Of a DNA stretch of 64,000 nucleotides, positions 54,490 through 64,000 are shown piece after piece. A program made the translations under genes and the position numbers. The notes beneath the pieces are model-generated. The model saw only the letters and a program-made list of their open reading frames with translations, had not been told where the DNA came from and ran no database searches. How positions within the stretch are numbered: the stretch's first letter is position 1; every line of letters begins with the position of its first letter. This DNA is from Hymenopellis radicata (lineage: Eukaryota > Basidiomycota > Agaricomycetes > Agaricales > Physalacriaceae), in assembly GCA_015501595.1 (NCBI GenBank), contig JADNRX010000097.1:1-64000 (forward strand). The letters run 5' to 3'.

Positions 54490-54747
54490 GGCGGATGAGG
54501 GGACATACCAAATTAGCGCAGTGGCTGTGCGATCATGATGACATAATCGTATTTGCGTTTCATGGCAGCCCATGGCATCCAAGTTCAGCTACTCTCTGTA
54601 CGTCCATGATGGCTACTAGTGGCCAAGACGTTTGTCGTATTTCTCCGCCGTTGTATGCATTTGAGTAACTTTATTTTCCGCTTACAGACTATCGCTGAAT
54701 CGCAAGTGAAAGAGAACGCCGGTGTGTCGTTTTTCAATACCTCGTAG

Positions 54748-56155
54748 TTGCTGAAGTCAATACTTATACCGTATGAGATACCTAATACTGGAAACGCGCC
54801 AGTACCGCGGATACATGATCTTCTATTTGCACTCTCATTTGTAGAGCTTGCCTTGAAAACCGCCCTCGAATACCTCATCGCTCAGGTTGCACTGTATACT
54901 CCTTATCGACAGTCAACGACCTTCCCTATTCTCCTGGATCTCCGGGCGTCTTGCAAATTCTTTCTCATGAGTCATCAATATCCAGGCAATCATTCCTGAG
55001 ATTGATGAGGTCGCAAGAGCAGTTCTGCGATCTGTGGGCCTCATCCGCTCGGCGCCTCCGACCAGGTGGCCTTTCAACGCCTGCAGTCTCGCTAGTGTCT
55101 CGCTTTAGTGCGATGCGCGAGCATCTTCCAATAGCCGAAGCCGTCCTTACACAGGCCTGCTCTAGACTTCAAGCTCCGTGGCACCTGGCGTTGACCTGGC
55201 GCTACTCATATCCGATACCCATTATTTGGTATCTTCCCGGCCTAAATGGTCGCGCTCTTTTACTGAACAATCTCCCCGCCCACTTGCACATCATTAGTTG
55301 TCATCTTTGGGAACTTACGGGACGACTTGATGTCATAGAGAGCAGGCTGATGCTCCTTCGCGACGTATTCAGCGTACAAAGGGTGGTTGAAGAGCATGCC
55401 GAGGATATCCAGTTCTGCGAAGCACTGTGGCACTTGAGGGTAGAAGAGCTCACACAGCATGAGACTCGTATTGTGTCCATGCTGTATGCTCTTGCTGATC
55501 GCTCTGCCGTATCGGATTTGTATTATGATCTCAACTGCTGTCTCATTGCTTGGCATGACCTGTCTGGTCTGTGCAAGATGCTTTCAATGCAACCAGGCAG
55601 GTATAACCCTATGCTCAACTTCGCAAATGTGCAGCGCACATTAAGATTCCTGGCAGGGTTTCAACGCTCGGTGAGTACCTTTCCTCGTTGCAAGACTTTT
55701 TCACAGTGCCATCAAGCTGATTAGGGCTTGCCCAGTTTCTCGTTGGAAGGCAGAACTTCAAAATATTTATCAGTAGACAACTCCTGGATGGCCCGTTCGT
55801 GACCTGGGTTGAATCAGTTCCCGAGGCCAATCGTGCAGCTGTCATAGCTCGAATGGCACGACTGAACGGCATGGCGCTTAGGGTGTCCACCCTGAGTGTT
55901 GTAAACAGCGCCTCACCGTCTCACACTTTGGCCTGTTGGCGCTCATTGACGGAACGTCTGAATGCTCTAACAGCCACGCCTTCACGGAATGGTGTATCAC
56001 AAGCACCGCCGCGCCTTTATCTTGAGGCTGGGGGACATCATGCTGTGGCGCCACACGCAACTGCGGACGCTGTGAGCTCAACAGTTTCCCAGCAGCCCAC
56101 GGATGGAATGCGGCCCCGGCGACGCCACACTGAGCCAGAGCATCTTGATGTATGA
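54748..56155 (+). CDS. Hypothetical protein
   Basis: The first exon opens MLKSILIPYEIPNTGNAPV with a hydrophobic stretch (DLLFALSFVELALKTALEYL). A short apparent intron (38 nt, GTCTTGC..ATCCAG, ending at 54984) joins it to QSFLRLMRSQEQFCDLWASS. A long Leu-rich exon follows (LEAPWHLALTWRYSY-like; ISCHLWELTGRLDVIESRL; FANVQRTLRFLAGFQRS), then an intron near 55672-55725 and a last exon GRQNFKIFISRQLLDGPFV ... RRRHTEPEHLDV ending at 56155. No family recognised. The first exon is uncertain; the long exon from 54985 is well supported by composition. Confidence 0.55.
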
Positions 56156-56489
56156 GACAGTCGACATCGCACGATTAATATTGTCTCGTCTTAGGGACTG
56201 AGATATGCATATTGCTTATTCGTCGCCTACTTACCTTACTTGCGGCGCGCTGCAGCTCGACCGTGTCCTACGTACACATACTGGTACTAGCATCTTCCTC
56301 TGACGGTGGTCACATTCATAAAGTTCACCATGAAAGGGGGAATCTATGACCTGCAGTAATGAGTGTAAGCAGTGAGGTATCTACAACCAACATAGGATAC
56401 AGAAAGTAGCTATACAACCGAAAAGAAAATGTGTGTAAGTAATATGTCACGATGCGATATCAAAAAAAGCAATAAGGATAAATATGGCA
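56156..56489. other. Convergent intergenic region
   Basis: Between the 3' ends of two convergent genes; no feature seen. Confidence 0.5.
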
Positions 56490-58695
56490 CTATACAGGCG
56501 ACTCTGCACTCGTTGGTCCACGGAAAGACGGGTACACCGCTAAATGTATTGAAGACTGAGCACCGGGGTGCGCAGATGACGGTGTATTAAAATGCAAAGA
56601 AGAGTCGACTAACGGACCATGGATCGGGGAATGCGTCGCCTGGCTCTGCCAGTATCCCGGCGGCTGGCTGTCTAGCGACTGCGACCGGTCTGTAACCTGT
56701 GCCCCGACATCATGCGTTGCCTCCCACTCATCGTCGCTCCCCACCGGAGACATCGTTTCTTGTGTGGCGTCAGTGACAAGCAAGCGTCTCCTTGACATGG
56801 ATCGCCGCGCTCCTGCTGGACTTCCCCTTCGCCGCGCTCCTGCAGGAATTTCCCTCCGTCGCGCCCACGCATCAGATAGCTGGGGGACCGTCAGATGAAG
56901 TTCTTTAGCGAGTAGGGGAGAAACAAACCTTGGTCACGAAAGAGTCTGACCTGCCCAGCTCCGAGCCATGTTCTGCAACCAGCGTCGAGGCTGTTATCTG
57001 CGTTTCAGATCGTTCCGGTGCGGGGCGATAATTCGACGGCTGCCCTGGTCTGTTGGGTGCTAGTACGAAGTGAGACAGTCGATTCGGGACCAGTATTGTT
57101 GGTTCCTCCTGGTGAGAGCGGGTCTCGGTCATCAGAGGCTGTTCGTCAGAATGAGGCTGAGGGGCGTGCGACGTCGTAGTATCAGATGGAAGGTCGCGAT
57201 TCCTACGCGAACCGCCAACAGCGTCAGTCGCTGGTCGATATGAGGGGTCAAACTGCGCTTGGACCATGTATCCACTCTGTAATCGTTTCCATAGTGTCTT
57301 ATTACGCCTTAACAGCATCTGAAAAGCTGTGAGCTGATAATACGGCGATTAGGGAGGGGACAACATACAAATAAAGACAATAGAAGAGCAAGAACGATAA
57401 CAGAAGTGATTGATGTACCAATAACCAGTGCTGAATTTGATCTGGATGGGAGCTTAGTCTGAACGAATCTCGGGAAACAAAAGGCATACGTGTCCCCCGA
57501 GTCGTCGCCCTTCTTGCTAGTATGAGTAGACGTTGAGGACGGAACAGAGGAGGAGGAGGTTGTAGATGAGGTTACACTTGTACTGACGTCCATGAGCCAT
57601 TGAGTACACTCAAAGAACGCCACTCGCACCTCGCCTGATCCGAGAAAGCAAGCGCATAGTCAATCTGCAGCATTCTGTCCCGGTCTTCGTTTTGCACAAT
57701 CACGCTGTGTTCTCCAGAGTCCAAATTGTTCGCTTGAAAAAGAAGAACCTGCACGTCGTAGGTCTGACGAACCGCTGAAAAGTTCTGAGGTTCTTTATCG
57801 TCAAGCTGAACGGTGTATCTCGAGTTTTGCGGGCCGATGGTACCATAGATGGACACGGCATCGCCTATATAAGAGGTATTATATGACTCCACGCTCAAGA
57901 TGAGGACGGACATACCCTAGAAGAAATGAGATTGTGACTGAGGGAAATAACGAAAGATTGCTCACAGTAAATGTATAGTTGACGGAAGCACCCGCATGAG
58001 TGGTCGAACTAAGAACGTCAATGTCAGGCACTCCGAGTTCCGAACAGCCATAGATCCACGTACTGGCCAGTCGCGTTCATAAACTTCACCAGATCGTTCG
58101 TCGGCGCTGTCCACGCACCCTTCGGCGTCCATGTAAACGCAGACTGAGTATCATCCAGCAGTTGGGGCGGAGATTCCTTATAGCTCCCCTCGCCCACCTC
58201 GGCAGTCCAGTATATCTATAGACCATAAACACAGACACGTCAGGTCATCCGCAGAACACGCACACAATCGATATCCAACGACATATTCCCGCTATTCCGC
58301 ATCACCACGCTATGGCGCGTCTGGTCGAGTCCGGTGACATTGTACAGCACTGACTGATACTCCCCGGGTCCGTCCACGAACGCGCTTGATGTTTCCACGA
58401 GCTGGCCATCTAGCCGGACGGTATATTCACCACGGAAATCTCTCCTTGCGCCGAAAATCGTCACGCCCGTGCCCTCAAAGCCGAACCATGCCTCCGCGCC
58501 TTCCTGGAATGTATGTGTATAGGACTCGCCCCAATACCTATCACAATCGGTCAACTTGCAGGTCAATACACTGCACAGAGAGCCGCACCTCTCCAGCTCC
58601 GGGTCATCCTCCGCGTTCCCCTGCTCCCAAGAGCCCTCAGGGCTGTATAAAATGAGTGGACTCGAATCGTCGATGGTCGTGTTGAGCGTGTACAT
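56490..58695 (-). CDS. Single-pass membrane protein with two extracellular beta-rich repeats
   Basis: The ATG at 58695 opens MYTLNTTIDDSSPLILYSPE. Two related ~140-residue ligand-binding-like modules follow: one with WFGFEGTGVTIFGARRDFRG and YNVTGLDQTRHSVVMRN, the second with GDAVSIYGTIGPQNSRYTVQ and NNLDSGEHSVIVQNED. Then a Ser/Thr-rich stalk (SVTSSTTSSSSVPSSTSTHT), one membrane helix (ALVIGTSITSVIVLALLLSL), and a long cytosolic tail ending RGPTSAESPV at 56490. This layout is common in agaricomycetes. A surface or sensor role is inferred. No clear signal peptide is visible before the first module; an upstream exon may be missing. Confidence 0.7.
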
Positions 58696-59042
58696 CCTCC
58701 CTCAAGCCTCAGCGACCGCCACGAATTCGTTGAGAATTGAAGCAACTGAATGAAACGAAAGCTGGCCGCCAGGGTCGTGAACTGAACAGTTACAATGCGA
58801 ACTTTCCAGGGATCAGTACATATAGTAATGCGGCACGCTGCTGCCATGACACACGGGTTGGACTAGCGACCAATTGATGGCAAAATTCAGTGATATCACG
58901 AACGTTGAACGACTTTTAAAGTGATGCAATCAATTGGATCTTGTCGCAGCTTGCCATCAGGTTTTGGATATAGGATAATGATAGACACAAGTCCAAAAGC
59001 AAACGACAGAGAAAAGAGGATAGAAGGAAATAGACAAATAGA
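58696..59042. other. Intergenic, nothing seen
   Basis: Upstream of the membrane-protein gene and downstream of the CNNM-type gene, both on the minus strand. An N-terminal exon of the former could hide here, but I cannot support one. Confidence 0.4.
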
Positions 59043-61044
59043 TCAGCTTTGACTAGGACTGGGCGATTGGCTTATTACACCGCCATATCCTCCGCCGGAA
59101 GACCCGTTGATCAAAGGAGTACGTTCTTCATCAATAGTAGGCGGTGTCGTGTTTCTGCGCTGGCGTTCGACAATCCTGTAGGAAACATATACAATCAGTC
59201 CGAAACCTCCTTTGTAGGACGAAAAAGTCACCCACCCTTTCATGATCGTGCTTGTTGTCATTCTCTTGGCCCGGCGCTTGTGAGTGTTATCCTCATACCG
59301 GTCAGTTTCATCGACAATCTCCTCTGAAATAATTTCCTATTGGAAACCTTGTTAGTCGTCCGACCAAGGAGAAGAATCGAATCAAGACCTCAATGATATC
59401 TTCAAGTGTAATGACTCCAATAGCACCTCCAGCTCTTCCCGGCGTGTTGGAGATCAATAGCAGATGCGCACGTCCCGTTTGACTATGCACGACATGGTGA
59501 GAATCAAGGGGCACAAATTGTCAAGAGCAACTGACAAGTAGTCCAATGCTTGGAAGCAATTGATCGTAGGTGAGGCTTCGGGAAGAATGGAGAGGGCAAA
59601 CTTGGAAACAGGTAGTCCTTGCGAAGGGTCGTATGTTAAAAGCTTGAGCGTTGGTCAGTCAACATAGTGAAAGAAAATGTATTCTACCAACCTTCTTAAT
59701 GAGTAATAGCCCGACGAAGGCCAATGGCTTTCCAGGCTCATGTACGGGAAAGCGGGAGTATCCACTCGTAAGTCTAAGGCTTGCTTAGACACAGGAACAG
59801 TATATACGAGCACCAAACGCACATGTGATCGACAGTGTTGTGGTCCAAAACTGTGTCGGCACTTAGAGTGACGACATCCTTATCAAAACATGGTCAGGTA
59901 ATGAGATGAGACGTAAGGGAAGTGTGCTCACCTTCAACGGGTCATAATGGTCTCTACATTCTTTGTGTTTAATTCAAGAACACCGTTGAGAATGTTAATT
60001 TCATCATCTCGAAGAGGTTCCTCGCCGGTGCGATGAAACTGCAGGAAGGACTTCAGTTCAGCCTTCTTGTAAGTGTGTGTTTCGTTCGCGCCGAGTATCC
60101 AATCGAGGAGCTTGGCGATCGGCCACGCCACAGGAGCAAAAATCCACATCATAGCCAGGACGAAGGGGGCGCATGCAGCGCCAATGGCCAGACCATAGCG
60201 AACACTGAGCGACTGGGGGATGATTCTGCGACGCGTTTACTTGAATGTCGACCAAGCTGAGTGACAACTTACTCTCTATACCACAGATTAAGGCCTCGCG
60301 TCAACCAAAATAATAAAAAACCTACCCAAAAATAACTGTGAATTCGTTCAGCAACGTTATTGCGAGAAAACGAGGAAGACTTGCCAATTGCGACTGTCGA
60401 AAGAGCGACCGCAGTGACTCCGCCACCAATCTAATACATATAAGCTTCGAGCTCGTACTGATCGAAAATACGTACGGCACTGTCAAGAAAGATGGGTAAA
60501 CTTTCGTTGATGATCTAGGAGCGATGAGAGAGAGTATCCCCTTCTGCAGCAGATTCACGTACAACGTTACCCAAAAGGAGAACCTAACAGGTGGTGAGTT
60601 ATATCGTTAACCAGGTATATGACGCCACACACCACAAGAACCCAGTGTCGACCTCTACCCATCAGCCGGAGTACTAGTGAAATGAGCGCGAAGACGCGCT
60701 GAGAGCCAGTAAAGCGCACCTTTCCTCGCATGTGCCTTTTCGCGAGGATCGTCCGACGACGCAGCCAAGACACGCAAATGCAACTCGTCCAAGCCCATGA
60801 GACCGAGGGTCAGTCTACACCTCGTTCAGCACCCACAGCCATCGGAGTGACACCATTTGAATCACCCAGCAAAGACACCGCCAGCGAGAACCAAGACGCC
60901 GCTAATAATTATCTTGAACCAGAATTCAGGCGAGCCAGGTTTCGACGCTTCAGGCTCCTCCAGAGCGAAAGCATTTTGAGAGAGATATGGGCGCGCAAGA
61001 GAGGTGATGGATTTGGAAAGTAGAAGAAATATAGAATATCTCAT
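59043..61044 (-). CDS. CNNM/CorC (Mam3-like) membrane protein with DUF21 and CBS domains
   Basis: Family linked to magnesium and other metal homeostasis at vacuolar or plasma membrane. The ATG at 61044 opens [17 protein letters not shown], then the first helix [16 protein letters not shown], the DUF21 motif [30 protein letters not shown] and [19 protein letters not shown]. The linker [14 protein letters not shown] and [19 protein letters not shown] leads into the CBS pair ([42 protein letters not shown]). The C-terminus has [20 protein letters not shown] and ends SPSPSQS at 59043. About ten short introns. All diagnostic parts are present. Confidence 0.88.
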
Positions 61045-61705
61045 TGAAGGAATGTGGTCAAGAGGAAATAGAGGGTGGGAGGAGATGACTGCTGGAAAAA
61101 GGAAGACTCGACAATAATGACGGTATGGTTTTACCTCGGTCCGAACCGTCCGTGGTCCGATCGGAATCCAAATTCGGAACTGAACTGCAACTCGTCGCTC
61201 GCTACCCTTTTTTGGGAGGGCGCGGCTGTACGACGTCCTGCAGTGTATAAATGCACGAAACTTCAAAGAAGTGTAAACAGCAACAGAACACGGGGGCAAG
61301 ACTGACCCTGTGAAGGAGGACACTTGACGTGCGCGGAACGGCTTACTGTTAACTTATCCGCGTTAGTCTCCACATGAGCCACCATATATAAGAAAACTGC
61401 AAAACAATTGCAGTCTATGCATACGCCAGCCGAGTCTTCACATAAACGTTGTCTTGCTCTTGATGTTGAAAGGACTAAAATTTGGTATATGTAGCAGGTA
61501 TCGTACTTCTCTATGTGTTGCACAACATCCTTGGTTTCATTCACAGAAATAACAAGGCCAAAAAACCTAAATATGTAGTGCATCGCACAGCGACGACAAA
61601 GGAATTATATATGCAGAATATCAGTCAACATGAGTGAGCCAGACCCTATAGGGTACCTGTCACCGGAACCGTAACAAGAGAGATATGATAGACGAGATGA
61701 AATGT
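61045..61705. other. Intergenic region
   Basis: Promoter side of the CNNM gene and 3' side of the LPMO gene. A GGTCCGAACCG/CGGTCCGATCGG patch (about 61138-61165) has partial dyad symmetry. No gene seen. Confidence 0.45.
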
Positions 61706-63120
61706 TTAGTGGCTGTGGTGAACGTGAGGGAACGCCTGTCGCTTGTGGACAGCAGGGACAGAGCGCTTCTTCTCGAGGCTGCGACGGCGTCTCCGGCAGG
61801 AAGCCGACGTGGTGGCAGCGGCGGATGCATCAGAGGTTGTGGTGGGGGTATCAACCTCTGATGAGGAAGAATCGCCAGAAGAAGAGTCGCCAGAAGAGGA
61901 GCCACTGGATGAGTCGCTGGAACCGCTGGAGCTGGAGTCGCTGGAACTGGAACTGGAACCGCTGGATCCAGAGCCACCAGATGCAGTCTGCGTGGCAATG
62001 CTCAACAAGGCCGGACCATCATCAGTCCACGAGCTTCCGCTGTAGACATCAAAGGTAGCCAATGGACCAGACGATGAGTACAAACTGGTGTGGGAGATTA
62101 TTACGCAGAAGATACCCAGGAGAAATGTAACGTACGATCCCGCCTGGGTTCCACCAGTGAGCGAGGTTGTGCCAGAGCCCTCAACCTTGGTGGCAACACA
62201 GCCAATGTAAACCTGGGGAGCACCAGGGCTGTGGACAGCGGCGAGCTGATTTTTGTCAGATCCCAGTGGCTACAATCCGAATATGTTCAACTTACTTCAG
62301 TGCGGACCATGTAATTGCCAGCAACCAAATCCTGAGGAATGGTAGCCTCAACCCAGGAGCCACGGGCGACCAACGCAGCCATGCCCCAAAGACCGACGCC
62401 TTGAGGGTAGTAAGGTTCAGGCTTGTCGGTCATGGTTTGCCTGAGTCCGTCGGAGATAGACTGGCTGGTGTCAAGACCCCAGTAGTAAATTCGGTTCCAA
62501 GAAAGAGAAGCGGGATCTGCAGATGAGCAGTCACCGCCACAGTCGGCGATATCCATAGCGACGGTACCCATGCTAGGTCCTGAATGAGCCATTAACGTGA
62601 ATGTGTGACGACAAAACATACGCATGAACCCATGGATTGGCGTTGTTGAAGGCAGCATCGACACCGGCTTGGTTAAGAAGCTCAGAGGTGGCGCCTTCCC
62701 AGTAGACACGAACGGTCGAGCCAGAGGTCACTGTGAGAGATGCAGGAGGTGCTGAGGCGCTTTCGCAAGACATAGCACTGGACGAGATGTTAATCAAACA
62801 GAAGCTTTCGAACATCGATCAAACATACGCGTTATCGCCAAAGTCAGAGACCTTGTTGTAGGCTGTGCCCGAGGCCTGGTACATCACTGAGACGACAGTC
62901 GCGGCGTTTTTGGCGTCGGCGGCATAGTAGACCTAGAGATGCCCGATGAGCACATGGACACGGAACCAGAAAGAAACCGTTGTACGTTGGGGCCTTCGAC
63001 GGTCTGGCCATTGGCCATGGCAGCAGCGATCTGGCCATGGGCAGCAACATGGGGCACAAGAGGCGCAAGGACTGCAAGAGCAGCGACGAGGATTGAAGAC
63101 ATGGTGTGGGTCGTAAACAC
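61706..63120 (-). CDS. AA9-like lytic polysaccharide monooxygenase with Ser-rich, His-ending tail
   Basis: Copper enzymes that oxidatively cleave cellulose-type glycans outside the cell. The start MSSILVAALAVLAPLVPHVA (ATG at 63102; alternative 63120) is a signal peptide ending before HGQI, giving an N-terminal His as needed for the histidine brace. Exons continue with VYYAADAKNAATVVSVMY, MSCESASAPPASLTVTSGS, NPWVHA, then after a 49-nt intron MGTVAMDIADCGGDC, and IPQDLVAGNYMVRTE, LAAVHSPGAPQVYIGC, which parallel the AA9 C-terminal half. The tail is a long Ser/Gly/Asp stretch, then RRRRRSLEKKRSVPAVHKRQ and HVHHSH. There is no CBM1. Distance from classical AA9 is considerable, so another LPMO family is possible. 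Confidence 0.72.
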
Positions 63121-63973
63121 TTCTTGATAGTTTATAAATGAGTGTGCAGAGTCCGCTTCAGGGAGGTAAAAAACCAGGATAATGAGCGGGATATAAGGGA
63201 GAGTGGCGGACTCGAGGTGTTGGTAGGAAGAAGAGAAGTGTTGTAGTGATGGGAAAGTGGGGGATTCGTGGTTTGTTTAGCCTTTGAACCATTTCGTAAT
63301 GGGGTGGCCAAGCCGATCATTAATCTGCCACCGTGACAACCAACCAACTGTACAAGCCTGCAATGTAAGCTCCATTTCTGCGGTATCCTATTGTGCCAGC
63401 CAGCTGGTAACGCGAAAACGACCAACGAGGCGGGTCCAGCACAATAAGCGTCGGTCGCGCTCTTTGTTTGTACACAACACCGCCAACAATGAGTAGTATC
63501 CGGACCGTGATGGTCATCACAATAGAGCGCGTAAAGGGCTCAAATGCCCGATATCCCCCGATTCTGTCTCCACAATTTCATCTCCAAGGTTTGCTTGCTG
63601 CCCGGCGTTTTCTTGACTGGCTGCGACTCTTCTCCCACCGATCTCCTTGAATCCCGACTGTTTTTCTGCACACAGCAAAATCTGCTCAATCGGAGGCGCA
63701 GAATTGCTCAAAATTCTCCGCGGCATACGCCCATTAGGTGATCATCGTAATGCGCCACATATGCCGCAGTTAAATTAGTGCCTTGAAGTTGTGGTAACCG
63801 GTGTTCCAACGCCCGGTCTGCTAAGTTTCACCTTCGGTTTACAAATCTTGGCGACGGGCATATATGAAGAATGCATCCCTTGAAGAACTGCTTGAGTCTT
63901 CTCTTCCTGCCTCATTCACCGTCAGTTCCAAGTCAGTTCACCAGACATCCATCCAAAGCGCATTCGGCACACC
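63121..63973. other. Divergent promoter region at the right edge
   Basis: 850 bp between the LPMO start (-) and a plus-strand start at 63974. GGGCATATATGAAG near 63857-63870 is a TATA-like element ~110 bp before that start, and a CT/CA-rich leader precedes the ATG. Short frames here lack coding character. Confidence 0.45.
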
Positions 63974-64000
63974 ATGGAAGCATACCAAATCCGTCGATGC
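63974..64000 (+). CDS. First codons of a gene running off the right edge
   Basis: ATGGAAGCATACCAAATCCG in a CACACCATGG context follows a TATA-like box and a C-rich leader, which is typical of a highly expressed fungal promoter. Only nine codons (MEAYQIRRC) are visible, so no product can be named. Confidence 0.45.

Larger units (their letters stand above)
47251..54532. repeat. Inverted segmental duplication, right arm (~7.3 kb)
   Basis: Reverse-complement partner of 23204-30212. The inner edge begins 150 bp after the bHLH stop; the outer edge lies 43 bp upstream of the F-box start. The ~270-bp length difference comes from small indels, including a 27-bp tandem duplication in the F-box copy (53427-53453 and 53454-53480). 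Confidence 0.92.

Noticed and set aside
61702..62058. Plus-strand frames rich in Trp/Ser or Glu opposite the LPMO tail
   Set aside because: They are the antisense of the Ser-rich repeat; the minus-strand frame is continuous with the secreted enzyme.

Overview
The window is a nuclear chromosome segment of a filamentous basidiomycete, most likely an agaricomycete (mushroom-forming) fungus. Most genes carry introns of about 47-60 bp with GT..AG ends, two tRNA-Phe genes carry canonical-site introns, and the gene content fits (F-box/LRR families, a fungal UDP-glucose dehydrogenase, CYSTM protein, LPMO, DENR/TMA22, LCB2). There is no bacterial or organellar signature. All calls come from reading the sequence by eye; no search was run.

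Layout. 1-9 kb: 3' part of an OCRL/INPP5-type inositol 5-phosphatase gene with two apparent frameshifts, a tRNA-Val with a tiny intron, a 315-bp MITE, and a ~1 kb duplicated block (tRNA-Phe plus the 3' end of a DJ-1 gene) on either side of an F-box gene. One DJ-1 copy is complete (seven exons, one of 11 nt); the other is a truncated remnant. 9.4-15.1 kb: a 5.65-kb DNA transposon with ~390-bp terminal inverted repeats and an 8-bp target duplication, inserted in a small gene. It carries three further nested insertions: a 1.29-kb hAT-like element inside one terminal repeat, a 253-bp TA-flanked MITE, and a 1.17-kb hAT-like element that splits an ORF. 15.6-23.2 kb: UDP-glucose 6-dehydrogenase, F-box/LRR protein, CYSTM protein, an unrecognised C-terminally anchored protein, and DENR/TMA22.

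23.2-54.5 kb: a large inverted segmental duplication. Two ~7-kb arms (23204-30212 and 47251-54532) each carry an F-box gene, a cytochrome P450 gene and an ABC half-transporter gene in mirror order. The ~17-kb single-copy spacer holds serine palmitoyltransferase LCB2, a class-III aminotransferase, a MOV10/SDE3-like helicase, an MFS transporter, an SDR-like protein, a hypothetical gene and a bHLH factor. The arms have decayed differently: the left keeps an intact F-box gene but a frameshifted P450; the right keeps an intact P450 but a frameshifted F-box gene; each ABC copy appears to have its own single-base lesion.

54.7-64 kb: an unrecognised gene, a single-pass membrane protein with two extracellular beta-rich repeats, a CNNM/Mam3-type protein, an AA9-like LPMO with a Ser-rich and His-ending tail, and the first codons of a gene entering from the right edge.

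Functional links are limited. P450, ABC, aminotransferase, SDR-like and MFS genes surround LCB2 and a transcription factor, which resembles a metabolic cluster, but LCB2 and the helicase look like ordinary core genes and no polyketide, peptide or terpene synthase is present.
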